NCBI GenBank assembly: GCA_963798455.1
Contig: CAWCTD010000003.1
Coordinates: forward strand, 186,001-250,000
DNA from: CAWCTD01 sp963798455
Lineage (GTDB): Bacteria; Acidobacteriota; Terriglobia; Bryobacterales; Bryobacteraceae
Length of the DNA stretch: 64,000 bases
Direction of reading: 5' to 3'
The stretch's first letter is position 1. The number at the start of each line of letters is the position of its first letter. Made by a program: the position numbers and the translations under genes. This document shows, piece by piece, positions 25,830 through 35,330 of the stretch. The notes under the pieces were generated by a model. The model had not been told where the DNA came from. It made no database searches and worked only from the letters and a program-made list of their open reading frames with translations.

Positions 25830-26459
25830 ATGGACGAGGCAAAGGAGCAAGAGCGACGGCAAACGAAACTGAACCGCAGGCGGTTTTTCAATTCGATGGC
25901 CATGGGGGCCACCGAAGCGGCGATTCTGACTATTCCTGGCGAGGCGGCGGATCGACCAGGCAACGAGGAACTTGTCGACGGCGAGATGGTCAGAGCTCTT
26001 CTGAACATCAATGGCCGGACACACTCCTTGATGGTTGAACCGCGATGGACGTTGCTATATGTGCTGCGGGACCGGTTGGGCCTTATGGGCACGAAGCTCG
26101 GCTGTGAACGCGGCGAATGTGGGGCTTGCACCGTTCTGATCGACGGGCTCGCTCGTTACTCGTGCATGACGCTGGCATTGGAAGTGGTCGGAGCTCAAAT
26201 CACCACGCTGGAGGGCTTGATGGACGGCGAGGAGCTTGGTCCCGTGCAGCAGGCTTTCCTCGAAGAGGACGCGCTCCAGTGCGGGTACTGCACGCCTGGA
26301 CAGGTCATGAACGTTGAGGGTCTCCTGCGGAAGACGCCCGAGCCTACCCTCGATCAAATCCGGGAGGGAGTGAGCGGCAACCTGTGCCGTTGCGGCGCGT
26401 ACGTCCACATCTTCAAGGCTGCAGAGCGGGCCGCGCGGCTGAGGAAGGCTGGGAGGTGA
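25830..26459 (+). CDS. Molybdenum hydroxylase, [2Fe-2S] small subunit with Tat leader
   Basis: 209 residues. A leader with LNRRRFFNSMAMGATEAA precedes a plant-ferredoxin-type domain (LGCERGECGACTVLIDG, the cluster nearest FAD) and a four-helix domain with CGYCTPGQVM and NLCRCGAY (the cluster nearest molybdenum). This is the electron-transfer subunit of a xanthine dehydrogenase-family enzyme. The twin-arginine leader implies that the assembled complex is exported. GAGGAGG lies just before ATG 25830. It leads a three-gene operon; the next start is only 3 bases after its stop (pattern TGAGCCATG). Confidence 0.92.
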   Translation: MDEAKEQERRQTKLNRRRFFNSMAMGATEAAILTIPGEAADRPGNEELVDGEMVRALLNINGRTHSLMVEPRWTLLYVLRDRLGLMGTKLGCERGECGACTVLIDGLARYSCMTLALEVVGAQITTLEGLMDGEELGPVQQAFLEEDALQCGYCTPGQVMNVEGLLRKTPEPTLDQIREGVSGNLCRCGAYVHIFKAAERAARLRKAGR

Positions 26460-26462
26460 GCC

Positions 26463-28715
26463 ATGGCGGAAACGAATCCGAAACCCTGGGGCGAAACCAC
26501 CATCGTGGGGAAACCCATTTCCCGAATCGACGCGTATGAGCGGCTGAGCGGCTCGGCGGTCTACGCGTTAGACATGATTCTGCCGGACATGCTGTATGCT
26601 GCGACTCTGCGCTGCCCGCATGCCCACGCTCTGGTAAAGAAGGTCGATCTCAAGAGAGCCCGGGGGATGGCGGGGGTCCGCGCAGTGCTCTCGGACGCGG
26701 ACCCTGAAGCAAAGGTACCCTGGTTCCCGGATCCCGCCAGCGGCAATAAACCGACCAGCAGGTTGTTCGATCCGCATTGTCGTCACGAGGGCGAGGAAGT
26801 GGCTGTTGTGGCAGCCGAGACCCCGCAGCAGGCTTGGGATGCCGTGCGCGCGATCCAAGTGGAATACGAGAAACTGCCATTCGTCACCAACATGGAGGAT
26901 GCTCTGAAGCCTGGTGCGCCCGCGATTCACGCTGCCGGCAATCGTCTGTCCAAGCCCAGCCTTACCAACCGGGGCGATGTTGAGAAGGGCTTTGCCCAAG
27001 CCGACGTCGTGCTGGAGGAGACGTACCGGTCCTCGTGTGAGATTCACACCCCCATGGAGGTGCATGGATCCGTTGCGAGTTGGGATGGAGATCGCCTAAC
27101 AGTATGGGATACGACACAGGGCGTATTTCAAATTCAGACTGAACTAGCGGATGCGCTAAACATGCCCCTGAGCAAGGTACGTATAATCGGGCACTACATG
27201 GGCGGCGGCTTCGGCAGCAAGCTGCACTTGGGCAAGTACACGGTGATTGCCGCGCTGCTGGCGAGAAAAACCGCGCGTCCAGTGAAACTGTTCCTAACGA
27301 GGGAAGAGAGCTTTTTGTGCGTCGGGAACCGACCCGCCCACATTATGAAACTGAAGGCCGGCGTGACGAAAGATGGCACACTCACTGCGCTCCAATTGAC
27401 CGCTTTAGGCGAAATCGGAGCTTATCCCAGTTCCACGCCGATCGGCTACCAGGTCAGGGATTTATACAAGTGCCCGAATGTGCGGACCGAGGAGACGCAG
27501 GTTTACATCAACGCCGGCCAGCACCGAGCATTTCGAGCACCGGGTTTTCCTCCGTGCTCCTGGGCACTGGAGCAGATGATGGACACGCTGGCAGAAAAGA
27601 TCGGCATGGACCCGGTGGAACTACGCCTGAAGAACCTCTCGACGGTCTGCCAAGTGGAGAATAGGCCATATACGTCCACCGGTCTGCGCGAGTGCTTGAC
27701 GGAAGGAGCGCAGGCGTTCGGCTGGAAAGAGGCCCGCGCACGGCCAAAGGTGGCAGGGCCCTGGGTGCGAGGCGTAGGCGTGGCCAGTGGTATGTGGGGC
27801 ACAGCAGGCACGCCGCCGTCCACGGCCATACTCAAGGTCTACCCCGACGGCGGCGCCAACCTCAGCATCGGTGCGGCTGATCTTGGGACCGGGACCAAGA
27901 CGGTCATGGCCATGGTTGTAACCGAGGAGTTGGGCATCCCGCTGGATCGGATCCAGGTCATAAACGCAGATACGGCAACGACGCAGTACTCTTGGTCCAG
28001 TGGCAGCAGCAAGACCGTGATGGTGGATTCGCCCGCCGTTCGTGCGTCGGCGCTCGAAGTGAAATCCCGCCTGCTCGAGATGGCGGCGAGCCAGTTGAAA
28101 CTTCCAGTCGCGGACCTGGACTTCGTGAACGGCGAGATCGTCGCGGTGGGCGGTTCCAAGAAGTTGAGGATCAGCGATCTGCAGCAGTTACAGAGGCAGC
28201 AGGTGGTTGTGGGCGTGGGTGTGCGCGGTCCTAACCCCGCTGACAAGTCCATCCGGCCGTTCGCAACACATTTCGCGGAGGTGGAGGTGAACACGCGCAC
28301 CGGCGAAGTGCGGGTCGTGCGCTGGCTCTCGGCGCAGGACAGCGGCCGGGTAATGAACCTGCTCACATATCGTAGCCAGGTCATCGGTGGCATGACCATG
28401 GGCATCGGCTTCGCGATGACCGAGCATCGAGTACTGGATTCGCAAAGCGGCAAGATGGTGAACGCCAAATGGCATGATTACAAGATCCCGACCGCGAAAG
28501 ACGTGCCGGCGGACTTTACGTGCCTCCCGGTCGACCCGCACGATGATGAGTGCGACACGACCGGCACGAAAGGCCTCGGAGAACCGGCCACGATTCCGGC
28601 CGCTGCGGCAATTGCGAATGCTTTCTACAATGCAACGGGCGTACGGGTTACGGCGGCGCCCATCACGCCGGCGAAGGTTCTCAATCTCCTTGAGGAAAAG
28701 AAGAAGCGGGGGTGA
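26463..28715 (+). CDS. Molybdenum hydroxylase, molybdopterin-binding large subunit
   Basis: 750 residues of the xanthine dehydrogenase/aldehyde oxidase type. The N-terminal domain has GKPISRIDAYERLSGSAVYA. The Mo-cofactor region shows IGHYMGGGFGSKLHLGKY, HRAFRAPGFPPCSWALEQ and GAADLGTGTKTVMAM, and the catalytic Glu is in KGLGEPATIPAAAAI near the C-terminus. Such enzymes hydroxylate N-heterocycles, aromatics or aldehydes using water. The substrate cannot be fixed; the neighbours suggest an aldose or aldehyde product of sugar-acid metabolism, but that is inference. It has no leader of its own and would be carried out with the small subunit. Its C-terminal 60 codons survive as a remnant at 35.7 kb. 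Confidence 0.92.
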   Translation: MAETNPKPWGETTIVGKPISRIDAYERLSGSAVYALDMILPDMLYAATLRCPHAHALVKKVDLKRARGMAGVRAVLSDADPEAKVPWFPDPASGNKPTSRLFDPHCRHEGEEVAVVAAETPQQAWDAVRAIQVEYEKLPFVTNMEDALKPGAPAIHAAGNRLSKPSLTNRGDVEKGFAQADVVLEETYRSSCEIHTPMEVHGSVASWDGDRLTVWDTTQGVFQIQTELADALNMPLSKVRIIGHYMGGGFGSKLHLGKYTVIAALLARKTARPVKLFLTREESFLCVGNRPAHIMKLKAGVTKDGTLTALQLTALGEIGAYPSSTPIGYQVRDLYKCPNVRTEETQVYINAGQHRAFRAPGFPPCSWALEQMMDTLAEKIGMDPVELRLKNLSTVCQVENRPYTSTGLRECLTEGAQAFGWKEARARPKVAGPWVRGVGVASGMWGTAGTPPSTAILKVYPDGGANLSIGAADLGTGTKTVMAMVVTEELGIPLDRIQVINADTATTQYSWSSGSSKTVMVDSPAVRASALEVKSRLLEMAASQLKLPVADLDFVNGEIVAVGGSKKLRISDLQQLQRQQVVVGVGVRGPNPADKSIRPFATHFAEVEVNTRTGEVRVVRWLSAQDSGRVMNLLTYRSQVIGGMTMGIGFAMTEHRVLDSQSGKMVNAKWHDYKIPTAKDVPADFTCLPVDPHDDECDTTGTKGLGEPATIPAAAAIANAFYNATGVRVTAAPITPAKVLNLLEEKKKRG

Positions 28716-28718
28716 GCC

Positions 28719-29693
28719 ATGTTGGGCAAATTCTCTTATGTGCGAGCAGCTTCCATTCCAGCCGCGGTAGCAGCGGCGAGCCGCCCCGGCGCCCACGTCC
28801 TGGCCGGCGGGACCGACTTGCTGGGCTGTCTGCGGGATGAAGTCTTTACCGCAAGCTCGGTGGTGAGCATCAGCGGGATCAGGGGGCTCAGGGGGATCGC
28901 TCTCAGGCCCGGCGGCGGGATGCGCATCGGAGCGCTGACCACCCTAACGGAGGTCGCGGAAAACAAGCAGGTGCTGGATGGTTATCCGGTGCTGGCGCAG
29001 GCGGCGGCTGCGGCGGCAAGCCCGCAGCTCCGCAACCAGGGTACTATCGGCGGCAACATCTGCCAGCGTCCCCGCTGCTGGTACTACCGCGGGGATTTCC
29101 ATTGCCTGCGCAAGGGCGGTGACACCTGTTTTGCCGTGGCGGGCGAGAATGAGTTTCATTGCATCTTTGGTGGAGCGCCCTGTTTCATCGTCCACCCGTC
29201 GGACACAGCGCCGGCGCTGGTGGCGCTGGACGCCAAGGTGAGCATCGCAGGACCCAAGGGAACGCGAACCATCCCCCTGGCTTCGTTCTTCGTGCTGCCG
29301 GAGCAGAACGTCCTTCAGGAGAGCATCCTCGTTCCAGGCGAGGTGGTCACCGAGATCCTGCTCGGCCCGCCGGCGGCGGGGGCGCGTAGCAGGTACCGGA
29401 AGGTGCGTGAACGCGGCGCGTTCGACTTCGCGATGGCTTCGGCGGCCGTGGTGCTGACGCTGGCCGCTGGCAAGGTGACGACCGCGCGGATCGTGCTCGG
29501 CGGAGTGGCGCCCAAGCCGTGGAGGTCTGAAGAGGCGGAAAAAGCGCTGGTGGGGAAGACTCTCGACGCGGCCTCTGTGACACAGGCTGCCGAGGCTGCG
29601 GTAAAGGACGCCACATCCCTCCCCCAGAACGGATACAAGGTGCCCCTGGTCCGAGGCATTCTGGAAGAGACCCTGCTCGGGCTCGCAGCATGA
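28719..29693 (+). CDS. Molybdenum hydroxylase, FAD-binding medium subunit with extra Cys cluster
   Basis: 324 residues. FAD-binding motifs are VLAGGTDLLGCLRD and QLRNQGTIGGNICQRPRCWY; the C-terminal CO-dehydrogenase flavoprotein domain spans about 215-320. Between them, five cysteines lie in CQRPRCWYYRGDFHC, GGDTC and GGAPC. 4-hydroxybenzoyl-CoA reductase has a comparable insert that binds an additional [4Fe-4S] cluster, so one may be present here. It starts 3 bases after the large subunit stop and ends the operon. A decayed paralogue lies at 35872-36842. Confidence 0.9.
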   Translation: MLGKFSYVRAASIPAAVAAASRPGAHVLAGGTDLLGCLRDEVFTASSVVSISGIRGLRGIALRPGGGMRIGALTTLTEVAENKQVLDGYPVLAQAAAAAASPQLRNQGTIGGNICQRPRCWYYRGDFHCLRKGGDTCFAVAGENEFHCIFGGAPCFIVHPSDTAPALVALDAKVSIAGPKGTRTIPLASFFVLPEQNVLQESILVPGEVVTEILLGPPAAGARSRYRKVRERGAFDFAMASAAVVLTLAAGKVTTARIVLGGVAPKPWRSEEAEKALVGKTLDAASVTQAAEAAVKDATSLPQNGYKVPLVRGILEETLLGLAA

Positions 29694-29908
29694 CAGAGCA
29701 AGGGCCGAGGGGGGCCGCCCGGCCGCGTCCGTTCTCATGGCCTCGATCAGACACAGAGGTCGCGGAAGCTGACCATCTGAGCAGATGCCTACAGGAAAGG
29801 TGCCGCAATCGTTGCTGCACTTGTAGGCATTATCCTACACGGTTGTAAGATTCAGGTTCCCCCTGGATAAGATTCAGCTTAAGTCGGAAAGAGTAGCTCG
29901 AGAGTAGC

Positions 29909-29936
29909 TTGACTTTTGCCCGGGTCAGCGTATAAT
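29909..29936 (+). promoter_or_regulatory. Strong sigma-70-type promoter of the TonB receptor gene
   Basis: TTGACT (29909-29914) and TATAAT (29931-29936) are 16 bases apart. A 5' leader of about 45 bases follows. It contains an imperfect hairpin TGGGAA/TTCCCA with an inner GCCC/GGGC stem (29946-29974) directly against the Shine-Dalgarno AAAGGAGG (29974-29981), which could tune translation. The duplicated copy keeps TTGACT and TATCAT at 37063-37090. Confidence 0.65.
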
Positions 29937-29988
29937 ACTCGCGGGTGGGAAATCTGGCCCGAATGGGCTTCCCAAAGGAGGACTGAAG

Positions 29989-32900
29989 ATGAGATCCGTT
30001 TTGCGGTTAGCAAGTGTCGCCCCGATGCTCACAATGCTTGCGTGGGCCCAATCGGATCGTGCAACCATCATTGGCACGGTGGCCGACCCGACGGGAGCCG
30101 TCGTGCCAGCTACGAAGGTGACGGCGATTGACGTGAGCAGGAACACGGAGAGCTCCACGGAAACAACATCCAGAGGCGATTACACGATTCCCGGATTGAC
30201 CGTGGGCACTTACCGGGTGCAGATTGTGCACCCAGGCTTTAAGACGTTCGTTCGCACGAACGTTGTGTTGACCGCCGGCATCACCGTGCGCGTTGACGCT
30301 GCGTTAGAGATCGGCGCAGTGTCTGAATCCGTGTCCATTACAGCCGAGGCTCAACCGCTGGCGACTGACTCATCCAAGATCATGACTGCGATCAACAACC
30401 GCTTCATAGACGAGCTTCCGCTGGTTGTCGCTGGGACGCTGCGAAGCCCCTTTCAGCTGGCGCAGGTTGCGCCTGAAGCTCGCGCGACAGGCAACTTCAG
30501 CATTGGAGGCGGCCAAGACGGCGGATGGAACGCGAGCCTTGACGGCATTGACGCCACGCCGGCCATGCCGTATTTCCAGCAGCTGTGGACCGCCATCAAC
30601 TCACCGTCGGTCGACGCGATCACAGAGTTCAGCATGGATACCAACGGTTACAAGGCTGAGTTCGGACGCGCCAGCGGGGGCAGCATCAACTTCGTCAGCA
30701 AGTCCGGCGGCAACGACTTCCACGGGTCGGCGTACGAGTTCTTGCGCAACGACCACCTCGACTCGAACACCTGGTTCAACAACGCGCTCAGCTTGCGGCG
30801 GCCTATCCTGAAACAGAGCGATTTCGGCTTCACGGCGGGCGGCCCCTTGTATATCCCGAAGCTCTACAACGGCAAGAACAAGACCTTTTTCTTCCTGTCT
30901 TACGAAGGGTTCCGAAACCGTAGCGGAACGGCTAGCACGTACATGACGATTCCGCTGCCCGAGATGTACCAGGGCAACTTCTCCAACTGGAAGGACGCCA
31001 AGGGCGTCCTCATGCCCATCTACGATCCATCCAACACGCGGCAGGATGCGAGTGGCAAGTGGATCCGCGACCCATTCTCGGGAAACCAGATTCCGCAGGC
31101 ACGGTTCAGCGAGCTGTCCAAGAAGGTGATCGCGCTGGCGACCATGACGCCGAACACGCCGGACCCTTCGGGGATTCTGAATCCCAACCCGCGCAACAAT
31201 TACGTGACAGTCGCGAGCGGCAGCCTCCAGCCCTGGGACAAACTGGACGTCAAGGCTGACCACAACTTTAGCCCCAGGGACCGGCTGGGCTTCCTGTTCC
31301 ACTGGGCACAAACTCTGGTGAATCCCCTCGGAGCACAGCCTCCGGGATTGCCGGTCCCGTTGACCGGTTTTGAGGTTGATAACAGCCATGTGAACGTGTT
31401 TCGCTGGACTTGGGACCACGTGCTCTCACCTCGCATGTTGAACCATATAAGCGTTGGATATAACTACTGGTTTCAGCTAAGAAAATCTTACAATGCTCCA
31501 GGTAGTTCGGGCGGAGGCTGGGGTACCAAGCTCGGCATCAAGAATGTGCCGGATCCGGACTTGACTTTCCCCACTATCACCATGGATGGTTATACCACGT
31601 GGGGCAACAGCAGCTCTCAGTGGAGCGGCTCTGATGCCGTTACGGGCGCCATCGCGGATGACCTGAGTTTCACCACCGGCTCCCACAGCTTGAAGTTCGG
31701 TTTCAATTTCCAGACAGACCACTACAACGGCTACGCGGAGTTCAACGGAACCGGCGGATTCACATTCAGCCGCCAGACCACCAGTGTCCCCCAGGACCAG
31801 ACGAACACCAGCGGCAACGGGTTCGCGTCCATGCTGCTGGGGCTGGTGAACAGCGGCACGATCACGGAGCTGCGCTACGTCTCCGACCAGTATCACTACT
31901 GGGCCGGTTATGCGCAAGACGACTGGCGCATCACCAAGCGGCTGACACTGAATTATGGCCTGCGATACGAATACACACCGCCGACCGTCGAGGGCCACTT
32001 CCCGGACGGCTACTCGAACTTCGATCCCACCCTGCCCAACCCCGGAGCGGGCGGAAGGCTGGGTGCGATGATTTTCGCGGGCACGGGCCCGGGGCGCACA
32101 GGAAAGCGGACGATGTACGATCCTTGGCCGTGGGGCTTCGGTCCGCGCCTCGGTCTTGCATACAGCTTGAACGACAAGACCGTGATTCGGGCGAGCGCCG
32201 CGCGCAGTTTCGCTGCGGTGAAGAATTCGGGTGGCAGCGCGCACTGGCAAGGCTTTTACACTGAGTACACGTGGACTTCCCAAGACCAGTCGCTCACTCA
32301 GCCATTCAACTGGGACAATGGTGCTCCTGCGTGGCCCAAGGGCCCATACCTGCGCCCGGACTACCTCAACCTGAATGGCGTGACTACCAACAGCATACCG
32401 TACTGGCCGAACCCCGACTCCGGGCGGTTGCCCGAGTACCTGAGCTGGACATTCAACATTCAGCGCCAGTTGCCCTCAAACTTGGTGGCTGAAGTCGGCT
32501 ACAACGCCACCATGGGCCATCACCTGAGCACCAACCTGGTCGCCTTGGACCAAATGAATCCGACGATCTTCTATAGTTATGTAAACCAACTGGGCTTTGA
32601 CGCCGCCTATAGTCTGATGAACCAGCAGATCGGTTCGGCCGCGGCCACGGCGGCGGGCGTGCCGTATCCCTACAGCGGCTTCTCGGGTACGGTGGGACAG
32701 GCGTTGCGGCCCTATCCGCAATACGGTGGAATCGACACCTCCAGCAGCTCAACAGGCGACCGTAGCGGCAACTCGAGCTACAATGCCCTGATTCTCAAAC
32801 TGGACAAGCGCTATTCGAACGGCCTCCAGTTGCTGGCTTCCTATGTGTTTTCGAAGATGTTCTCGACCGGTGAACTGGCGACCGGTCGCTCGGCTGCCGC

Positions 32901-33546
32901 GATGAATACCTACAACACGAAGCTGGAGAGGGCCCTTTGCTCGTCCGACCAGACCCATGTGTTCAAGCTCAACTACAGCTACGAGCTGCCGTTCGGCAAG
33001 GGGAGGAAGTGGGCCAACCAAGGCATTGCCGGGTATCTCGTCGGCGGTTGGCGCTTGGCCGGCGTCCAGACGTACAACAGTGGTCAGCCCACATCGATCT
33101 CCCCGGGTTACAGCCTCCGTATTCCCGGAGCCGGGAACCGCATTTCGGTAACCGATTACGAGGGGTGGGTCGCAACACCGAAGAATGGCAACTTCGATCC
33201 GTACGTGGACCTGTGGTGGAACACTTCGGTGATGAACAGGACGCCTGCGACATCGGCTCCTTCCGGGGCCAAGGTGTGGGTGTCCAAGACTCAGTTCGGA
33301 AACGCCACGCAACGCGACCCGAAGGTGCGCTCCCCGTGGGCACTGAACGAGAACATCTCATTGGCTCGGAGTTTCAAGTTGACCGAAAGAATCCGGCTCG
33401 ACTTCAGATGGGAAGCTTTCAACCTCTTGAACCGCGTCATGTGGGGCTCGCCGGATTCCACGATCACTAGCACGACCTTCGGGCTGGTCCGCAGCACCGC
33501 GAACACCCCGCGGCAGATGCAGGGCGGCCTCAAATTGTACTGGTAG
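29989..33546 (+). CDS. Oar-like TonB-dependent receptor
   Basis: 1185 residues. A signal peptide (MRSVLRLASVAPMLTMLAWA) precedes a carboxypeptidase-regulatory-like domain (about 25-105: IIGTVADPTGAVVPATKV), a plug domain (about 120-240, ending FGRASGGSINFVSKSGG), then a long beta-barrel that closes with the aromatic end KLYW. Such receptors import large substrates, typically glycans or metal chelates, with TonB energy. The gene follows the hydroxylase operon behind its own strong promoter, so it may supply that pathway's substrate. The frame is intact. Confidence 0.92.
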   Translation: MRSVLRLASVAPMLTMLAWAQSDRATIIGTVADPTGAVVPATKVTAIDVSRNTESSTETTSRGDYTIPGLTVGTYRVQIVHPGFKTFVRTNVVLTAGITVRVDAALEIGAVSESVSITAEAQPLATDSSKIMTAINNRFIDELPLVVAGTLRSPFQLAQVAPEARATGNFSIGGGQDGGWNASLDGIDATPAMPYFQQLWTAINSPSVDAITEFSMDTNGYKAEFGRASGGSINFVSKSGGNDFHGSAYEFLRNDHLDSNTWFNNALSLRRPILKQSDFGFTAGGPLYIPKLYNGKNKTFFFLSYEGFRNRSGTASTYMTIPLPEMYQGNFSNWKDAKGVLMPIYDPSNTRQDASGKWIRDPFSGNQIPQARFSELSKKVIALATMTPNTPDPSGILNPNPRNNYVTVASGSLQPWDKLDVKADHNFSPRDRLGFLFHWAQTLVNPLGAQPPGLPVPLTGFEVDNSHVNVFRWTWDHVLSPRMLNHISVGYNYWFQLRKSYNAPGSSGGGWGTKLGIKNVPDPDLTFPTITMDGYTTWGNSSSQWSGSDAVTGAIADDLSFTTGSHSLKFGFNFQTDHYNGYAEFNGTGGFTFSRQTTSVPQDQTNTSGNGFASMLLGLVNSGTITELRYVSDQYHYWAGYAQDDWRITKRLTLNYGLRYEYTPPTVEGHFPDGYSNFDPTLPNPGAGGRLGAMIFAGTGPGRTGKRTMYDPWPWGFGPRLGLAYSLNDKTVIRASAARSFAAVKNSGGSAHWQGFYTEYTWTSQDQSLTQPFNWDNGAPAWPKGPYLRPDYLNLNGVTTNSIPYWPNPDSGRLPEYLSWTFNIQRQLPSNLVAEVGYNATMGHHLSTNLVALDQMNPTIFYSYVNQLGFDAAYSLMNQQIGSAAATAAGVPYPYSGFSGTVGQALRPYPQYGGIDTSSSSTGDRSGNSSYNALILKLDKRYSNGLQLLASYVFSKMFSTGELATGRSAAAMNTYNTKLERALCSSDQTHVFKLNYSYELPFGKGRKWANQGIAGYLVGGWRLAGVQTYNSGQPTSISPGYSLRIPGAGNRISVTDYEGWVATPKNGNFDPYVDLWWNTSVMNRTPATSAPSGAKVWVSKTQFGNATQRDPKVRSPWALNENISLARSFKLTERIRLDFRWEAFNLLNRVMWGSPDSTITSTTFGLVRSTANTPRQMQGGLKLYW

Positions 33547-33672
33547 TCTCCGGCGGCTCCCTCGCGCAACAGCAGGGTCAGTCGGGCGCCGAGTGGGAGG
33601 CGAGGCCGGTTTTTCGGCTCCACGATGCGACACGGAGCCGCGGATATCTACACGCGAAATAGGAGCATTTAG

Positions 33673-34998
33673 ATGAAACATTCATCCGATCCAAGCCGCC
33701 GCGATTTGCTGAAAACGGCGGCGACTGTGACGGCGGCCGCCGCGAGTCGCGTCGCTTCTCCGGCGGCCCAGAAGAACGACCAAATCCAATTCGGAGTGAT
33801 TGGGACCGGAGCCCGCGGGACTGTTCTGCTTAGGACTCTGAGAAGGGTCGAGTCCGGCAAGTGCGTTGGGATCTGTGACATTTACGAGCCCAACCTTACC
33901 CACGGAATTGCCACAATCGGGACTAATCCCAGGGGATACAAGGATCACAGAGAGCTACTCAACCAGCGCGACATCGACGCCGTCATCATCGCAACGCCGC
34001 TGCATCAGCATTTCCCCATCACACGCGACGCTTTGCAGGCCGGCAAACACGTTTTCTGTGAGAAAGTCCTTGTGTTCAAGGCCGAGGAGGTGCGTGCGTT
34101 GCGCAAGCTCGCGGCCGAAAGGCCGAAGCAGGTCCTTCAGGTCGGCCTGCAGCGTCGCTACAGTCAGTTCTATAGCACGGCAAAGCAGATGGTCGACAGG
34201 GGCCTGCTCGGCCAGGTGACTCACGTCAACGCCCAGTGGAACCGCAACCCCGGCCCCGGATCGGGGTGGCTGATGGAGATCGACCCCAAGCGCGGAAGGG
34301 AGTCCGCCTGGCGCCTTTTCCGGGAGTACTCGGCCGGTATGATGGCCGAACGCGGATCGCACCAGCTCGATATGGCAGACTGGATGTTCGGGGCACACCC
34401 CGATTATGTGATCGGAGTCGGCGGCAACGAGTTTTTCCATGACGGGCGCACGATAGACGACAATATCCAGGTCGTCTTTCACTACCCGAAGGGACAGAAG
34501 ATGATGTACCAGGCGGTCTGTACCAACGGGCACCTGCCCCTCTTCCGCGGCACGAAAAGCGATTTCGGCGAGATCATCATGGGCACAGCGGGCACAATCG
34601 AGATCACCCTCGGTCCGCCGCCGGCCGGCCTGTGGTTTTACGAGCCCCCGCCCTCGAAATCGCCTCTGGCTGAGACCGCAGTGGCCGGCCCCAACCCCAC
34701 CGAACGGATGAAGGGGCTCCCGATTCTCATCCCGAACAACTTGGTGACCGGTCCGGTCGAGCGTGACATGAAGTGGGCCCACCTCTGGCTGGAACAGAAT
34801 GGCGTCATGGTCCCGCGAGAGGACCCAGACCCCGTACAGACGCAGCTTGAGAGCTTCTTCGAGTGTTGCCGCACGGGTAAACGGCCTGTGGCGGATGTCG
34901 ACATAGGCCTCGCGAACTCCATCATGGTTATGCTCGCCAACACAGCCATGCGGGAGGCTCGCGGTGCCTATTACACTGAGGTGGAAAAGGCTGGCTGA
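33673..34998 (+). CDS. Gfo/Idh/MocA oxidoreductase with Tat leader
   Basis: 441 residues. The twin-arginine leader (SRRDLLKTAATVTAAAASR) precedes a Rossmann fold (IQFGVIGTGARGTVLLRTLR). The family's EKP segment reads HVFCEKVLVFKAEEVRAL, with the catalytic-site Lys kept and Pro replaced by Val. The C-terminal sheet domain includes GSHQLDMADWMFG with the usual His. The family oxidises or reduces hydroxyls of sugars and inositols with NAD(P). AGGAG lies ahead of ATG 33673. It follows the TonB receptor by 126 bases and probably works on the imported sugar outside the cytoplasm. Export with bound cofactor, as in glucose-fructose oxidoreductase, is likely. Confidence 0.88.
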   Translation: MKHSSDPSRRDLLKTAATVTAAAASRVASPAAQKNDQIQFGVIGTGARGTVLLRTLRRVESGKCVGICDIYEPNLTHGIATIGTNPRGYKDHRELLNQRDIDAVIIATPLHQHFPITRDALQAGKHVFCEKVLVFKAEEVRALRKLAAERPKQVLQVGLQRRYSQFYSTAKQMVDRGLLGQVTHVNAQWNRNPGPGSGWLMEIDPKRGRESAWRLFREYSAGMMAERGSHQLDMADWMFGAHPDYVIGVGGNEFFHDGRTIDDNIQVVFHYPKGQKMMYQAVCTNGHLPLFRGTKSDFGEIIMGTAGTIEITLGPPPAGLWFYEPPPSKSPLAETAVAGPNPTERMKGLPILIPNNLVTGPVERDMKWAHLWLEQNGVMVPREDPDPVQTQLESFFECCRTGKRPVADVDIGLANSIMVMLANTAMREARGAYYTEVEKAG

Positions 34999-35119
34999 AG
35001 TCATCAGCGTGTATGCCCGGACGCAAATAGGGTACTGCGAGTCGGGTTTGTGTTCCGACGCCGAACCTTATTGATTCCTGCATAAATAATGCAATAATGG
35101 GCAGAGGAGCGGAACTCCT
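34999..35119. other. Short spacer before an orphan transposase fragment
   Basis: Carries no gene. It separates the oxidoreductase from the transposase N-terminal remnant that adjoins the duplicated block. Confidence 0.4.
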
Positions 35120-35330
35120 GTGCCAAGACGGAAAGGTAGCCCTGATCTGCTGGCCGACCGGCGTCGACGAGCATTGGTGTTGCCGAAGTCCGGCTTATCT
35201 CTCAATGAGGTGGCGCGTCGCATCCCATGCGTGGCCAGTTCCGTAATGCGGTGGCGTAACGCGTGGCGACGGCGCGGCGCTGACGCTTTGAAAGTACGCT
35301 CTTCTCCCGGGCGCCCCGTACCAGGTTCGT
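35120..35330 (+). pseudogene. N-terminal HTH fragment of an IS630-like transposase
   Basis: The frame reads MPRRKGSPDLLADRRRRALV, then LNEVARRIPCVASSVMRWRN and GADALKVRSSPGRP. This is the HTH start of a sub-group of IS630/winged-helix transposases. After GRP the frame runs into the antisense of a duplicated PIG-L leader, so the DDE part is absent. The fragment sits exactly at the left edge of duplicated copy 2 and may mark how that block arrived or was trimmed. Confidence 0.65.
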
